DNA of 64,000 nucleotides from Bacteroidota bacterium (GTDB lineage Bacteria; Bacteroidota; Bacteroidia; Chitinophagales; Chitinophagaceae): NCBI GenBank assembly GCA_018267925.1, contig JAFDXO010000121.1, positions 1 to 64,000 of the forward strand, read 5' to 3'. Shown piece by piece: positions 53,452 to 62,284 of this stretch (position 1 is its first letter; each line of letters starts with the position of its first letter). The notes under the pieces were generated by a model. It saw only the letters and a program-made list of their open reading frames with translations, ran no database searches and was not told where the DNA came from. The position numbers and the translations under genes were made by a program.

Positions 53452-54399
53452 ATGAGGAACATCAAGATAATTGAAGTTAAATCAGAAATAGGAGCCGGTA
53501 CACGAGGAGCCAGCTTAGGAATTGATGCCATACAAATAGCTGCATTAGATTTTATGAGTAGCTTTTTCGTAAACTTCCCAGTTGAACGGGTAGAAACCGA
53601 AAATCAATTACTTTATGAACCGGTACAATCTCCCTATGCCAAAAGAATTCATGGTGTATTGACGATGTATGAACGGGTAGCAAAAAGCGTTTCAGAAACT
53701 TTACGTTCCGGTTTATTTCCATTGGTTCTTGCCGGCGATCATAGCACAGCAGGGGGTACTATAGCAGGCGTTAGAATGGCTCGCCCGCAAAACCGATTAG
53801 GTGTTGTATGGATTGATGCTCATGCCGATCTCCATTCACCCTACACAACCCCTTCGGGTAATATGCACGGAATGCCTCTTGCAACTGCGTTAGCAGAAGA
53901 TAATAAAGACCATCAAGTACACAGCCCCGATGAAAAAACTATTGCATTGTGGGAAAAACTAAAAAGTATTGGTGATCTTTCCCCTAAAATTCATCCCGAA
54001 GACATTGTATTCATTGCCTTGCGCGATTTTGAAAAAGAAGAAGAAGCCATCATCAAAAAATACAACATCAAGGTAATTCCAGTTCAGGAGGTACGTCGCA
54101 AAGGAGTAGAAAATGTGGTTCGACAAACACTTATGCACCTCAGCAATTGCGATGATATTTATGTTTCCTTCGATGTTGATTGCTTAGACAGCTCTATTTC
54201 TCGTGGCACCGGAACGCCTGTCAGCAACGGTTTACGAGAAAGAGAAGCAGAAGATATGCTTGCCTCGCTCATGCAAAACCACAAAATCTGTTGTTTTGAA
54301 ATCACAGAAGTAAATCCAACTTTAGACAAAGAAAATATGATGGCAGAAATAGCCTTCAATATCTTGCAACGAAGCGTCAATTTACTGTTGATGAATTAG
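53452..54399 (+). CDS. rocF: arginase
   Basis: A 315-residue ureohydrolase with both manganese sites intact: GDHSTAGGT, WIDAHADLHSP and SFDVDCLDSS, plus the C-terminal EITEVNP. The substrate loop TTPSGNMHGMP and GTGTPVSNGL match arginase rather than agmatinase. It hydrolyses arginine to ornithine and urea. No urease or ornithine genes adjoin it. Confidence 0.9.
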   Translation: MRNIKIIEVKSEIGAGTRGASLGIDAIQIAALDFMSSFFVNFPVERVETENQLLYEPVQSPYAKRIHGVLTMYERVAKSVSETLRSGLFPLVLAGDHSTAGGTIAGVRMARPQNRLGVVWIDAHADLHSPYTTPSGNMHGMPLATALAEDNKDHQVHSPDEKTIALWEKLKSIGDLSPKIHPEDIVFIALRDFEKEEEAIIKKYNIKVIPVQEVRRKGVENVVRQTLMHLSNCDDIYVSFDVDCLDSSISRGTGTPVSNGLREREAEDMLASLMQNHKICCFEITEVNPTLDKENMMAEIAFNILQRSVNLLLMN

Positions 54400-54409
54400 C
54401 CCTTTACAA

Positions 54410-55099
54410 CTACTTAACATTTTGATCACTAAAAGAAAATAGGTACACCAATTTCAACGTAAACCAACTGTTGAATTGATTTCCATTTCCTAAGCCAACG
54501 GGTATCTGATACCAATTGCGAATCGGACGAAATGATTGTTGATAGCGCAAGTTGAGACTCCATTTTTTGTAAAACTGAAAGCTTCCTCCCACTACAAAAG
54601 CCCAATCTTCATTCTGAAAAGCAAATTTGGAAGAGTCAAGATTATAAGGTTGGTCAGAATATAAATCTTCCCTGCTTTTGATGAGTCGCGAATAGGAAAA
54701 TCCGGCTCCTACATTCCATTTGGGTTTGTATTGAACAATCAATTGAATAGGCACTTCAAAATAATTGAGATCAACGTAATATTTTTCAAACATTGCTCCT
54801 ACATACTGACTATTGATTTGACGAACACCCCGACAACCCCTTTGTGAATACAATAACTCTAAATTCCCATGAAGAATAGAAAAAAGACGAACATCTACAA
54901 TTGGACCAACATTCCAGCCTACCTTATGAAATCCACTATAAGCATCACCTATCAATTGGGATACATTTCCTCCTATCGTTATACCACCAGAAAAAATTGA
55001 ACCAGATTGATCTTCCTCTTGAGCTTTAGCAAACAATGAAAAGATCACCAATATCGTAGAAAAACAAAATCGAAAATTCCAATTAACTCGAGGAAACAT
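54410..55099 (-). CDS. predicted outer membrane beta-barrel protein (PorT-like)
   Basis: A 229-residue protein with a signal peptide (FSTILVIFSLFAKAQ) and repeated amphipathic strands: GITIGGNVSQLIG, VGPIVDVRLFSILHGNLELL, FEVPIQLIVQYKP, WNVGAGFSYSRLI and WSLNLRYQQSF. This is the small eight-stranded porT/OmpW-like barrel type common in the phylum. No ligand known. Confidence 0.75.
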   Translation of the reverse strand: MFPRVNWNFRFCFSTILVIFSLFAKAQEEDQSGSIFSGGITIGGNVSQLIGDAYSGFHKVGWNVGPIVDVRLFSILHGNLELLYSQRGCRGVRQINSQYVGAMFEKYYVDLNYFEVPIQLIVQYKPKWNVGAGFSYSRLIKSREDLYSDQPYNLDSSKFAFQNEDWAFVVGGSFQFYKKWSLNLRYQQSFRPIRNWYQIPVGLGNGNQFNSWFTLKLVYLFSFSDQNVK

Positions 55100-55256
55100 T
55101 TGCCAAAAGTCGTAATTAACCTACTTTTAGTCAAGTTAATTATCATTTTCTAAAAAAAAATTTAGAGTTTAGATTGAGATAATAAAACAAACGATTTTTT
55201 CACCCTTACATGTCATTTTTAAACCTTACTTTGAGTAAACAACAACCTTCTCGTTT

Positions 55257-55652
55257 ATGGACAACTTCCCATTCATTGAGTTCATATTATATGTAAACGA
55301 TCAAGAAAAAAGTACAGATTTTTATTCAAAATTATTTAGAAAATGTCCAAGCCTATATGTTCCGGGAATGACAGAGTTTACTTTGGCTGAAAATTGTAAA
55401 TTAGGATTAATGCCCAATAAGGGAATAGCAAAAATACTTTCCCATAAAACACCCCACCCTGACTTAGGTGGCGGTATTCCAAGATGCGAATTGTATTTTT
55501 ATGTGCAAGACATTAATCAAGAATTTGAACATGCAAAATGTATTGGTGCAAATTTAATCAGTTCAATTGCTGATAGAGATTGGGGAGACAAAGTTTGTTA
55601 TTTTTCAGATTTAGATGGGCATATCATTGCATTTGCTCAAAAAAGCAGCTAA
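55257..55652 (+). CDS. VOC-superfamily (glyoxalase-like) protein
   Basis: A 131-residue single VOC module: FIEFILYVNDQEKSTDFYSK, LFRKCP, ELYFYVQDI and VCYFSDLDGHIIAF. The metal-ligand positions of glyoxalase are partly kept (Glu in the DGH/ELY region); members include fosfomycin- and bleomycin-resistance-like proteins and many of unknown substrate. Confidence 0.82.
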   Translation: MDNFPFIEFILYVNDQEKSTDFYSKLFRKCPSLYVPGMTEFTLAENCKLGLMPNKGIAKILSHKTPHPDLGGGIPRCELYFYVQDINQEFEHAKCIGANLISSIADRDWGDKVCYFSDLDGHIIAFAQKSS

Positions 55653-55816
55653 TGATTTACCATAAATTTGTTTTAACAAACATGTTCTAACATAATTTTC
55701 AGCCACACAAAGTATTTAAATATTAAAAAAATACTTCAACATGTGCAACTATGAACAATATGTAGTTTTACACCAAATATATAACCAAAACTTATACCTC
55801 ATTATCATTTTGCAAT

Positions 55817-57556
55817 TCATATAATTTGTACACTATTCAATTCGACATTGAATCTACTGCCACTGCCAAATTCACTTTCAACAGTAATACTACCTCCTTG
55901 TGCTTCTATAAACTCTTTGCTGATGCTTAAACCTAATCCCGTTCCTTCTTTTTTAATACCCGGAACTCGGAAATAACGATCAAAAATTTTATCCAAATAT
56001 TCCGGAGCAATGCCTTGTCCACTGTCAATGACAGATATTCTTACTTTCTCATTGCTTTCAATAGCTTGAATGGTTATTATTGAATTTTCGTGAGAATAAC
56101 GAATGGCATTGGTTAACAAATTTGTAATAACCCATGCCGTTTTCTCCTTATCTGCCATTGCTTTTGGCAAGTTTTCAGCAATTTTTAAAACCACTCTTAT
56201 TTGTTTTTGTTCTGCCGTTTGTTTGACTGTATTTAAAGCATAATTAATAATTTCAGCAGTATCTGAAGGTTGCAATTCAAGGTGAATGGAACCACTTTCT
56301 ACTTGGGTCATATTCAGTAACTCTCCGGTAAATTTCAGCAAACGATTGGTGTCCTCTTTAATACTATTAACCAATTCCTTTTGCTCCGCATTCATAGTGC
56401 CTATTTGCTCATTTTCCAGAAGTTGTAAACTCATTTTTATGGAAGCAATAGGCGTTTTAAATTCATGTGATACAGTACCAATAAAATTTGTTTTGGCTAA
56501 ATCTAATTCTTTGTAGGTCGTGACATTTCGCAATAATATTACATCGCCAATATGTTTTTCCATATCCTCTCCGGTTGGTGTAATTTTTATGGGTATAATT
56601 TCTTTTTCAAAAAAACTTTCTTTGTTGTTTGCAAATATTTTTAACGGTTGTTTTTTTTCATCGCGCAATGGATTAGGTTTAAATAAATCTTGAATGAGTG
56701 AGCGAATTAAATCGTTATACATCGCAATATCCTGTACAGGTTTTCCTATTACTTCTTCGCCTTTCAGCCCAGATATTTTCAGTGCTTCATTATTAATAAA
56801 TAGAATGTTTTTTGTTTCATCTAAACCAATTACCGGTTCACTCATATTATTAATGAGGGTTTCAATTCGTTTTTTTGACATCAATAATTTTTCCAAATTA
56901 CTACTGGTGTATTCTTGTAGTTTTTGTGCCATCGTATTGAATGATTTTGCCAAATCGCCAAATTCACTGCTACTTTCAAAATGTACTCGTTCCGAATAGT
57001 TTTTATTGGCTATTTGCTTGATACTATTCGTGAGTTCGCTGATAGGATTGGCAATATTAGAAGGTAAATTAACCAATAATGTAAAGGCAATTAGAAAACA
57101 AAATGTACCTACTACGGAAATGATGATGATGGAGTTTTTTGCTGTTTCTTCCGCCACTGCACTTTTCCTCTGAATGGCTTGCATATTTAACAACATCACA
57201 TCTGTAATATCCTTTCTTATATTTTGGATTAATGCACTATCATTGGTGTTTTTTTGTAATAGATTAAAGTTGTGCTCTATATTGTTGGCTAATTCTTTTT
57301 CACCCACCTCTGTTATTGTATTTTTTTCCTTTTCAATGTATTTTAAAAATCGTTTATTTTCAATATCTCTTGAAATGTCGTTGTTTAATGCAATCAACAT
57401 TTCTCTACTATAGGAAACGGAATTGTAATTGTCTTTGATGATGTTTTTAGCATCTACCGATAAGCGATTGATGTAGATGGCACTAATCGTTGTCAAAGTT
57501 GCTATCATTACGAATAGTAATCCAACGGCTAAGGTTAGTTTGAATTTAATTTTCAT
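55817..57556 (-). CDS. sensor histidine kinase of the kdp cluster
   Basis: A 579-residue kinase: N-terminal TM (LTLAVGLLFVMIATLTTIS), a helical periplasmic domain (about residues 30-140), second TM (NSIIIISVVGTFCFLIAFTL), a HAMP domain, a PAS domain (about 235-345), HisKA with phospho-His in TVSHEFKTPIASIK, and HATPase with NLLTNAIRYS, DSGQGIAPE and GTGLGLSISKE. In Bacteroidota this kinase normally follows the short KdpD and replaces its missing kinase half. No response regulator gene lies beside it here; the partner is expected upstream of the window edge or elsewhere. Confidence 0.9.
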   Translation of the reverse strand: MKIKFKLTLAVGLLFVMIATLTTISAIYINRLSVDAKNIIKDNYNSVSYSREMLIALNNDISRDIENKRFLKYIEKEKNTITEVGEKELANNIEHNFNLLQKNTNDSALIQNIRKDITDVMLLNMQAIQRKSAVAEETAKNSIIIISVVGTFCFLIAFTLLVNLPSNIANPISELTNSIKQIANKNYSERVHFESSSEFGDLAKSFNTMAQKLQEYTSSNLEKLLMSKKRIETLINNMSEPVIGLDETKNILFINNEALKISGLKGEEVIGKPVQDIAMYNDLIRSLIQDLFKPNPLRDEKKQPLKIFANNKESFFEKEIIPIKITPTGEDMEKHIGDVILLRNVTTYKELDLAKTNFIGTVSHEFKTPIASIKMSLQLLENEQIGTMNAEQKELVNSIKEDTNRLLKFTGELLNMTQVESGSIHLELQPSDTAEIINYALNTVKQTAEQKQIRVVLKIAENLPKAMADKEKTAWVITNLLTNAIRYSHENSIITIQAIESNEKVRISVIDSGQGIAPEYLDKIFDRYFRVPGIKKEGTGLGLSISKEFIEAQGGSITVESEFGSGSRFNVELNSVQII

Positions 57557-57575
57557 TTTATTGTTTTTTTCTTAC

Positions 57576-58090
57576 CACTTAGAGATATTAGGAAACATAG
57601 GTTTTTCTATGTGGCTTATATTTCTATGTGTTTGTATTCATTTACCACATAGGAACAATAGGAAACATAAAATTTTCTATGTGCGCTATATTTCTATGTG
57701 TTTGTATTCATTTACCACATAGGAAAAATAGGAAACATAAAATTTTCTATGTGGCTTATATTTCTATGTGGTTGTATTCATTTATCACATAGGAACAATA
57801 GGAAACATAAAACTTTCTATGTGGCTTATATTTCTATGTGGTTGTATTCATTTATCACATAGGAAAAATAGGAAACATAAAATTTTCTATGTTGCTTATA
57901 TTTCTATGTGGTTGTATTCATTTATCACATAGGAAAAATAGGAAACATAAAATTTTCTATGTATCTTATATTTCTATGTGGTTGTATTCATTTATCACAT
58001 AGGAAAAATAGGAAACATAAAATTTTCTATGTGTCTTATATTTCTATGTGGTTGTATTCATTTATCACATAGGAACAATAGGATACATAG
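57576..58090. repeat. 70-bp tandem repeat array (about 7.3 copies)
   Basis: Units begin CACATAGGAA(A/C)AATAGGAAAC and recur every 70 bases exactly at 57576, 57646, 57716, 57786, 57856, 57926, 57996 and 58066. Each unit contains self-complementary parts (CTATGTG and CACATAG; ACATA and TATGT), so the array can fold into repeated hairpins. Copies differ by a few bases; the first is most degenerate. There are no unique spacers. It separates the histidine kinase gene from the GxxExxY gene. Confidence 0.92.
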
Positions 58091-58109
58091 CTATATAGTT
58101 TATTATACA

Positions 58110-58532
58110 CTAATGTTCGGGTAAATTTCTGAATAGTTCATTGACATAAGTTTTTTGCCCTTCTTTAAAAAGATGGGTAACATTAAAATTGATTAGAATT
58201 CCTTTGGGCACTTTCAAAAGCTTCATATACGATATAAGTTGTGCTTCGTGAATGGGTAAAACTTCTTGAACCGCTTTCAATTCAACAACAATAGAATTTT
58301 CAACGAAAAAATCACAACGAAGTTGAGCATCAAATTCCAAATTCTTGTATTCGATAGGCACTACCAATTCCGATTGAAAGTAGATTCCTCTTAGGTTTAA
58401 TTCATAATATAGGCAACGATGATACACGCTTTCTAATAATCCAGGTCCCAATTCTTTGTGAACTTCTATTGCCGCTCCAATGATTTCATAAGTTAAATCG
58501 TTAAGATACTTTTTTGTTAAATTATTACTCAT
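58110..58532 (-). CDS. GxxExxY protein (TIGR04256-like)
   Basis: A 140-residue protein with the family signature GPGLLESVYHRCLYYEL (GxxExxY), LRCDFFVENSIVVELKAV and LISYMKLLKVPKGILINF. The spacing Asp, then Glu-Leu-Lys in VVELK, is that of a PD-(D/E)XK-like nuclease fold, and family members are often annotated that way, but no activity is proven. It interrupts the kdp operon and carries 70-bp-type repeats on both sides. Confidence 0.88.
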   Translation of the reverse strand: MSNNLTKKYLNDLTYEIIGAAIEVHKELGPGLLESVYHRCLYYELNLRGIYFQSELVVPIEYKNLEFDAQLRCDFFVENSIVVELKAVQEVLPIHEAQLISYMKLLKVPKGILINFNVTHLFKEGQKTYVNELFRNLPEH

Positions 58533-58555
58533 AGTTCATTTGTTTTTTAATTTAT

Positions 58556-58700
58556 TTTACTTACCACATAGACACAGTATATAACATTGATTTTTCTATA
58601 TGTTTTGTGTTCCTATGTCATTTTATTTATACCACATAGGCTCATTAGGTAACATAGATCTTTTATATGTTTTCTATTTTCTTGTGATGTTCTATTTTTT
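58556..58700. repeat. degenerate copies of the CACATAG repeat
   Basis: TTACCACATAGACACAG, TTCCTATGTCATTTTAT and ACCACATAGGCTCATTAGG with GTAACATAG: older, diverged versions of the 70-bp unit at 57576-58090, on the other side of the GxxExxY gene. The right edge reaches the end of the kdpD gene. Confidence 0.75.
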
Positions 58701-59823
58701 AACTTAAAACGACTACATCAATTTTATTTTCAGATAGTTTATTCAATAATTCACTAAACACATTAGTGGCCAAAATAATTTGTAGCAAACTTAATTTCGG
58801 CTTTCCGATACAGACCGTTGTAATTTGTTTTTCTTCGCATTGCTCAATGATAGTTGTAGCTACTTTATTATTTTCTACCCGAAGAATTTCAGCGCCCAAT
58901 TCTGTGGCTAATTTAAAGTTATTTATTAAATACCGTTGTTTATCTAAAGCGATTTTATCCGGTGCTTCTTTGGGCGTTTGTACATACAATACAAACCATT
59001 TGGCATTGTAATAACTTGCAAGACGGGCTGTTTTTCTGATTACATTTTTAGCAGTTTTTTCATTACTGCTGATACAAGCCAAAAATCGCTCCCGCTTGTT
59101 GTTTTTATTTACAACAATCTCACTTTCTACTTGCCGCACCACTTGCGAGGTTACTTCTTTCAATGCTAATTCTCTTAATTGCAAAATGTGTTCGCTCTTA
59201 AAAAAATTAGTTAAAGCTGCCTGAATTTTACTTTGGTCATATATCTTCCCTTCTTTCAATCGGGTGATGAGTTCATCGGCTGTAAGGTCAATATTAACCA
59301 CTTCATCAGCAAGCGCTATAACACTGTCGGGCACTCGTTCTTTTACTTCAATTCCAGTAATGTTTTTTACTTCTTCGTTCAGACTTTCAATATGCTGAAT
59401 GTTTAAAGCGCTAATCACATTGATGCCTGCTTCTAAAATATCCACCACATCTTGCCAGCGTTTTTCATTTTTGCTTCCCTCAATATTGGTGTGAGCTAAT
59501 TCATCTACAATCACCACTTCGGGGCGAAGATTGATAATGGCTTCCAAGTCCATCTCTTCCAATTCTTTTCCTTTGTAAAATAGATTTCTTCTTGGAATAA
59601 TGGGTAAACCTTCTAAAAGAGCGTGGGTTTCTGCACGGTTATGTGTTTCTACATAACCAATTTTTACATCAATACCATTTCGTAAAAGCGAATGTGCTTC
59701 TTGCAACATACGATAAGTTTTACCTACACCGGCACTCATACCGATGTAGATTTTAAACTTCCCTCGTCTTGACTTTTTAATCAAATCAAGAAAATGCTGT
59801 ACTGTTTGCTCTTTATCTTCCAT
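58699..59823 (-). CDS. kdpD: KdpD-type sensor, cytosolic N-terminal part only
   Basis: A 374-residue protein: KdpD domain (about residues 15-225) with the ATP-binding IYIGMSAGVGKTYRMLQEA and VVIVDELAHTN, NVISALNIQHIESLN, followed by a universal-stress-protein-like domain (about 240-370). E. coli KdpD has about 890 residues; here the DUF4118 membrane and kinase parts are absent, which is the usual Bacteroidota split form. The kinase half is the gene at 55817, now separated by a GxxExxY gene and repeats. Start at 59823 lies 1 base after the porin stop. Confidence 0.9.
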   Translation of the reverse strand: MEDKEQTVQHFLDLIKKSRRGKFKIYIGMSAGVGKTYRMLQEAHSLLRNGIDVKIGYVETHNRAETHALLEGLPIIPRRNLFYKGKELEEMDLEAIINLRPEVVIVDELAHTNIEGSKNEKRWQDVVDILEAGINVISALNIQHIESLNEEVKNITGIEVKERVPDSVIALADEVVNIDLTADELITRLKEGKIYDQSKIQAALTNFFKSEHILQLRELALKEVTSQVVRQVESEIVVNKNNKRERFLACISSNEKTAKNVIRKTARLASYYNAKWFVLYVQTPKEAPDKIALDKQRYLINNFKLATELGAEILRVENNKVATTIIEQCEEKQITTVCIGKPKLSLLQIILATNVFSELLNKLSENKIDVVVLS

Positions 59824-59824
59824 A

Positions 59825-60988
59825 TTAAAATGCAATAGTCAACGCTGTCGTTATAAAAAAGTTGTTGTTATTTGGTTTATTATTTAACGTAAATATTTTC
59901 TCTTTTGAAGAAAATCCTCTTCCCTCAATTCTCCACACCACATTTTCTCTAATGCTATAATCAAAGTTTACCGAATAGCCCCATGTCTGAAAACCATTAG
60001 GATTTCCTGTTGCTAAGATTACCTCATTTTTGTCATTAAAGTACTCTCCTCTAAATGCCAAATTTATTTTGTCTGTTGGCGAAATTTTCGCAATTACAAC
60101 CGGAGTAAACCACACATTATATTGACTACTTCCTTTTGCTTTTTGTTCTGCACCAATATCAAAGCCAGTGGTAAGGGCAAACTTATTTGAAATTTGAAAT
60201 ATCCCATACAAGTTGTGGAAATAACGCATTTGTCGGGTGCTGTCCGGTTTATCACTTCCAATAAAAGAACTGCTATTTAAAGTTATTTTAGAGTTGGGTT
60301 TGTAAATTAATTGATGCCCAAATGCAGGCAGATGATTGCCATTGATGCGCTGAATGCGTTGCCAACCATTTAATACTAATGCACTCAATGTCCATTTATC
60401 ATCATTAGTCGTATAGGTCATTTTTACACCTGTTTCAAAATAAGGTGAATTTTCTGCATAGATACCACGAGTAACCGTCCAATTGTCTTTTCCAACGGCA
60501 CTTTCAAAGCCAATATGCGAAGGCATAATTCCTGCATCAACCCAAAGATTTTTCTTTTTTGAAATCTTCACCCCAGCATTGGCTTCGTATAAATTTTTCA
60601 ATACCCCTGGCTCAGCAGCATAATTAGCATTCATATAAGTGCCAGCAGCTAGTGCTAAATTGGCTCTAACATTTTCAGTTTGATAAGCCACTTTCAGAAA
60701 AGCTAAATTGATATTGATTTCATTGTGTCGTTGGTGCGAGTAATTAAATCCTACACGATTGTGATCGTTAGGATTACCAAAATCGTAGGAATAATATGGC
60801 TCAATATATCCTGAAATACTAAAATCTTTCAGTTTATCTGTTCTTATTTCTTGTTTGTTATTCAGGCTATCCAACAATTCTTTTTTTACTTGTTGAACAA
60901 TTGCTTTTTTATCTTCTTCTGATATTGCTGTTTGTGCAAATGAGTTCATAGACATCATCGCAACAATTATTGTAATTATATTTTTCAT
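59825..60988 (-). CDS. kdp-associated outer membrane porin
   Basis: A 387-residue outer membrane beta-barrel with a signal peptide (MNSFAQ end), a short coiled segment (VQQVKKELLDSLNNKQE) and barrel strands such as FSISGYIEPYYSYDFGNPND and YSVNFDYSIRENVVWRIEGR. It lies between kdpC and kdpD, the normal place of a porin in Bacteroidota kdp operons, and presumably lets potassium across the outer membrane. Confidence 0.85.
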   Translation of the reverse strand: MKNIITIIVAMMSMNSFAQTAISEEDKKAIVQQVKKELLDSLNNKQEIRTDKLKDFSISGYIEPYYSYDFGNPNDHNRVGFNYSHQRHNEININLAFLKVAYQTENVRANLALAAGTYMNANYAAEPGVLKNLYEANAGVKISKKKNLWVDAGIMPSHIGFESAVGKDNWTVTRGIYAENSPYFETGVKMTYTTNDDKWTLSALVLNGWQRIQRINGNHLPAFGHQLIYKPNSKITLNSSSFIGSDKPDSTRQMRYFHNLYGIFQISNKFALTTGFDIGAEQKAKGSSQYNVWFTPVVIAKISPTDKINLAFRGEYFNDKNEVILATGNPNGFQTWGYSVNFDYSIRENVVWRIEGRGFSSKEKIFTLNNKPNNNNFFITTALTIAF

Positions 60989-61007
60989 TTTTCTATTTTA
61001 TTTTGTA

Positions 61008-61137
61008 AGTAGTGAATGGTAAGTGGTAAGTGGTTTTGTTACGCTATATACTTTCTCCATTAACTATTAACTATTCACCATTCACTATTCACCATTCACT
61101 ATTCACTATTCACTATTCGCCATTCACCATTCACTTC
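61008..61137. repeat. 7-bp tandem repeats (ATTCACC/ATTCACT)
   Basis: About ten units of ATTCACC or ATTCACT from 61070 on, preceded by AACTATT units and by GTGAATG/GTAAGTG on the left. The right end runs into kdpC: its last codons (Asn-Val-Lys, TGA) are next to the repeat. The same unit in reverse complement (GTGAATG) ends the window at 63970-64000. Confidence 0.88.
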
Positions 61138-61691
61138 ACATTATCCAACGCCAAATTCAATTTCAATACATTAATCTTTTCAGGACCAAACAAACCCCAT
61201 AACGAGCTTTCAGTATTTTGTTTGATTAATTCCAAAAGTTTTTCTTCTGATATACCTCTGATTTTAGCAATTCGTTTTACTTGAATTTTTGCTCCTTGAA
61301 TAGAAATATTTGGATCTAATCCGCTACCACTTGCCGTAATTAAATCAACCGGTATTTCAGATTTTTTCGCTTCGGGATTATGGACTAAAAAGGTGTCAAT
61401 CCTCGCTTGGACTTGTTGCAAATATTCCTTGTTGGATGCCGCTTTGTTACTTGCGCCACTTCCTGCTGCGTTGTAATCTACTGCTGAGGGGCGTGACCAA
61501 AAGTATTTGTCCTCGGTGAATTTTTGACCCACATTGGAATAATATTTCTTGCCATTCAATTCAATGGTTTGTCCTTTACCCGAACCTTTTGTAAATTGAG
61601 CCATAGCCCAAACAATAGCAGGATAAATAACACATAGCAAAACAAGACTTAATACTGTTAACTTGATTGCCGGTAAAATATGTTTTTTCAT
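61131..61691 (-). CDS. kdpC: potassium-transporting ATPase subunit C
   Basis: A 186-residue KdpC with one N-terminal membrane helix (AIKLTVLSLVLLCVIYPAIV), GQKFTEDKYFWSRPSAVDY, the family block ASGSGLDPNISIQGAKIQ and the end LLGLFGPEKINVLKLN-like (WGLFGPEKINVLKLNLALD). It assembles with KdpA and KdpB and helps KdpB use ATP. The gene is separated from kdpB by an opposite-strand toxin-antitoxin pair, which is not the normal tight coupling. Confidence 0.92.
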   Translation of the reverse strand: MKKHILPAIKLTVLSLVLLCVIYPAIVWAMAQFTKGSGKGQTIELNGKKYYSNVGQKFTEDKYFWSRPSAVDYNAAGSGASNKAASNKEYLQQVQARIDTFLVHNPEAKKSEIPVDLITASGSGLDPNISIQGAKIQVKRIAKIRGISEEKLLELIKQNTESSLWGLFGPEKINVLKLNLALDNVK

Positions 61692-61745
61692 TTTCGTTGA
61701 TTATTTTATTAATTTTGTAAGATTGATTGTAATTGTTAATTAGTT

Positions 61746-61991
61746 ATGGATGCATTATTTAAAATAAAAGCCTCGGAGTTTAACGAAACTCTTTTTGAGA
61801 AAATTAAAGCATTGATAAAAGGTAAGGATACTGAAATCACTATTGCTGTGACTGAGCGTCCCCACTCATCTTTTGTGAATGAAGACCAGGCAGCGTATGA
61901 AGCCAGAATAAAAAAAGCAGAAGAAGATATCAAAGCAGGATTAGGAACCAGTTTTTCAATGGAAGAACTAAAATCTTTTATTGAAAAATAA
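61746..61991 (+). CDS. antitoxin, YefM/RelB-like
   Basis: An 81-residue acidic protein. Its N-terminal part (LFKIKASEFNETLFEKIKAL) and C-terminal toxin-binding helix (FSMEELKSFIEK) are typical of small antitoxins; the middle helix includes a Glu/Lys-rich coiled part. It is followed at once by a YoeB-like toxin. It lies divergently from kdpC (54 bases). Confidence 0.75.
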   Translation: MDALFKIKASEFNETLFEKIKALIKGKDTEITIAVTERPHSSFVNEDQAAYEARIKKAEEDIKAGLGTSFSMEELKSFIEK

Positions 61992-62005
61992 GTGCAGTGT
62001 CTGCT

Positions 62006-62269
62006 ATGAAAACCATTGTCTTTGCCCCTGAAGCCATTCATCAAATGCAGCAATTCAAATCGGGGAATCAAAAATTGGTTTTTAAGATTTTTGAATTGAT
62101 TGAAAATATTCAACAAACTCCTTTTTCCGGCATTGGCAAACCCGAAGCACTCAAAGGAAATTTGTCCGGGTTTTGGTCGCGAAGAATTAACCACGAACAC
62201 CGACTCGTTTATCAAATCTCTAACGAACACATCTATATTTATTCTTGTATGGGTCATTATTCTGAATGA
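62006..62269 (+). CDS. YoeB/Txe-family mRNA interferase toxin
   Basis: An 87-residue toxin of the RelE superfamily, YoeB subgroup: GIGKPEALKGNLSGFWSRRI, NHEHRLVYQI and the C-terminal YIYSCMGHY with the catalytic His and Tyr. YoeB cleaves mRNA in the ribosomal A site. The ATG at 62006 was chosen; a GTG at 61997 would add 3 residues. Its stop is 15 bases from the convergent kdpB stop. Confidence 0.88.
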   Translation: MKTIVFAPEAIHQMQQFKSGNQKLVFKIFELIENIQQTPFSGIGKPEALKGNLSGFWSRRINHEHRLVYQISNEHIYIYSCMGHYSE

Positions 62270-62284
62270 TTTATTTTTTCCGAT

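Noticed and set aside
57576-58090. The regular 70-bp repeats as a CRISPR array.
   Set aside because: The whole 70-bp unit repeats without unique spacers, and no cas genes are in the window.
61050-61140. The 7-bp repeats as a coding region (a plus-strand frame through 61030-61284).
   Set aside because: The frame is made of simple repeat and the antisense of kdpC; kdpC is clearly the real gene.
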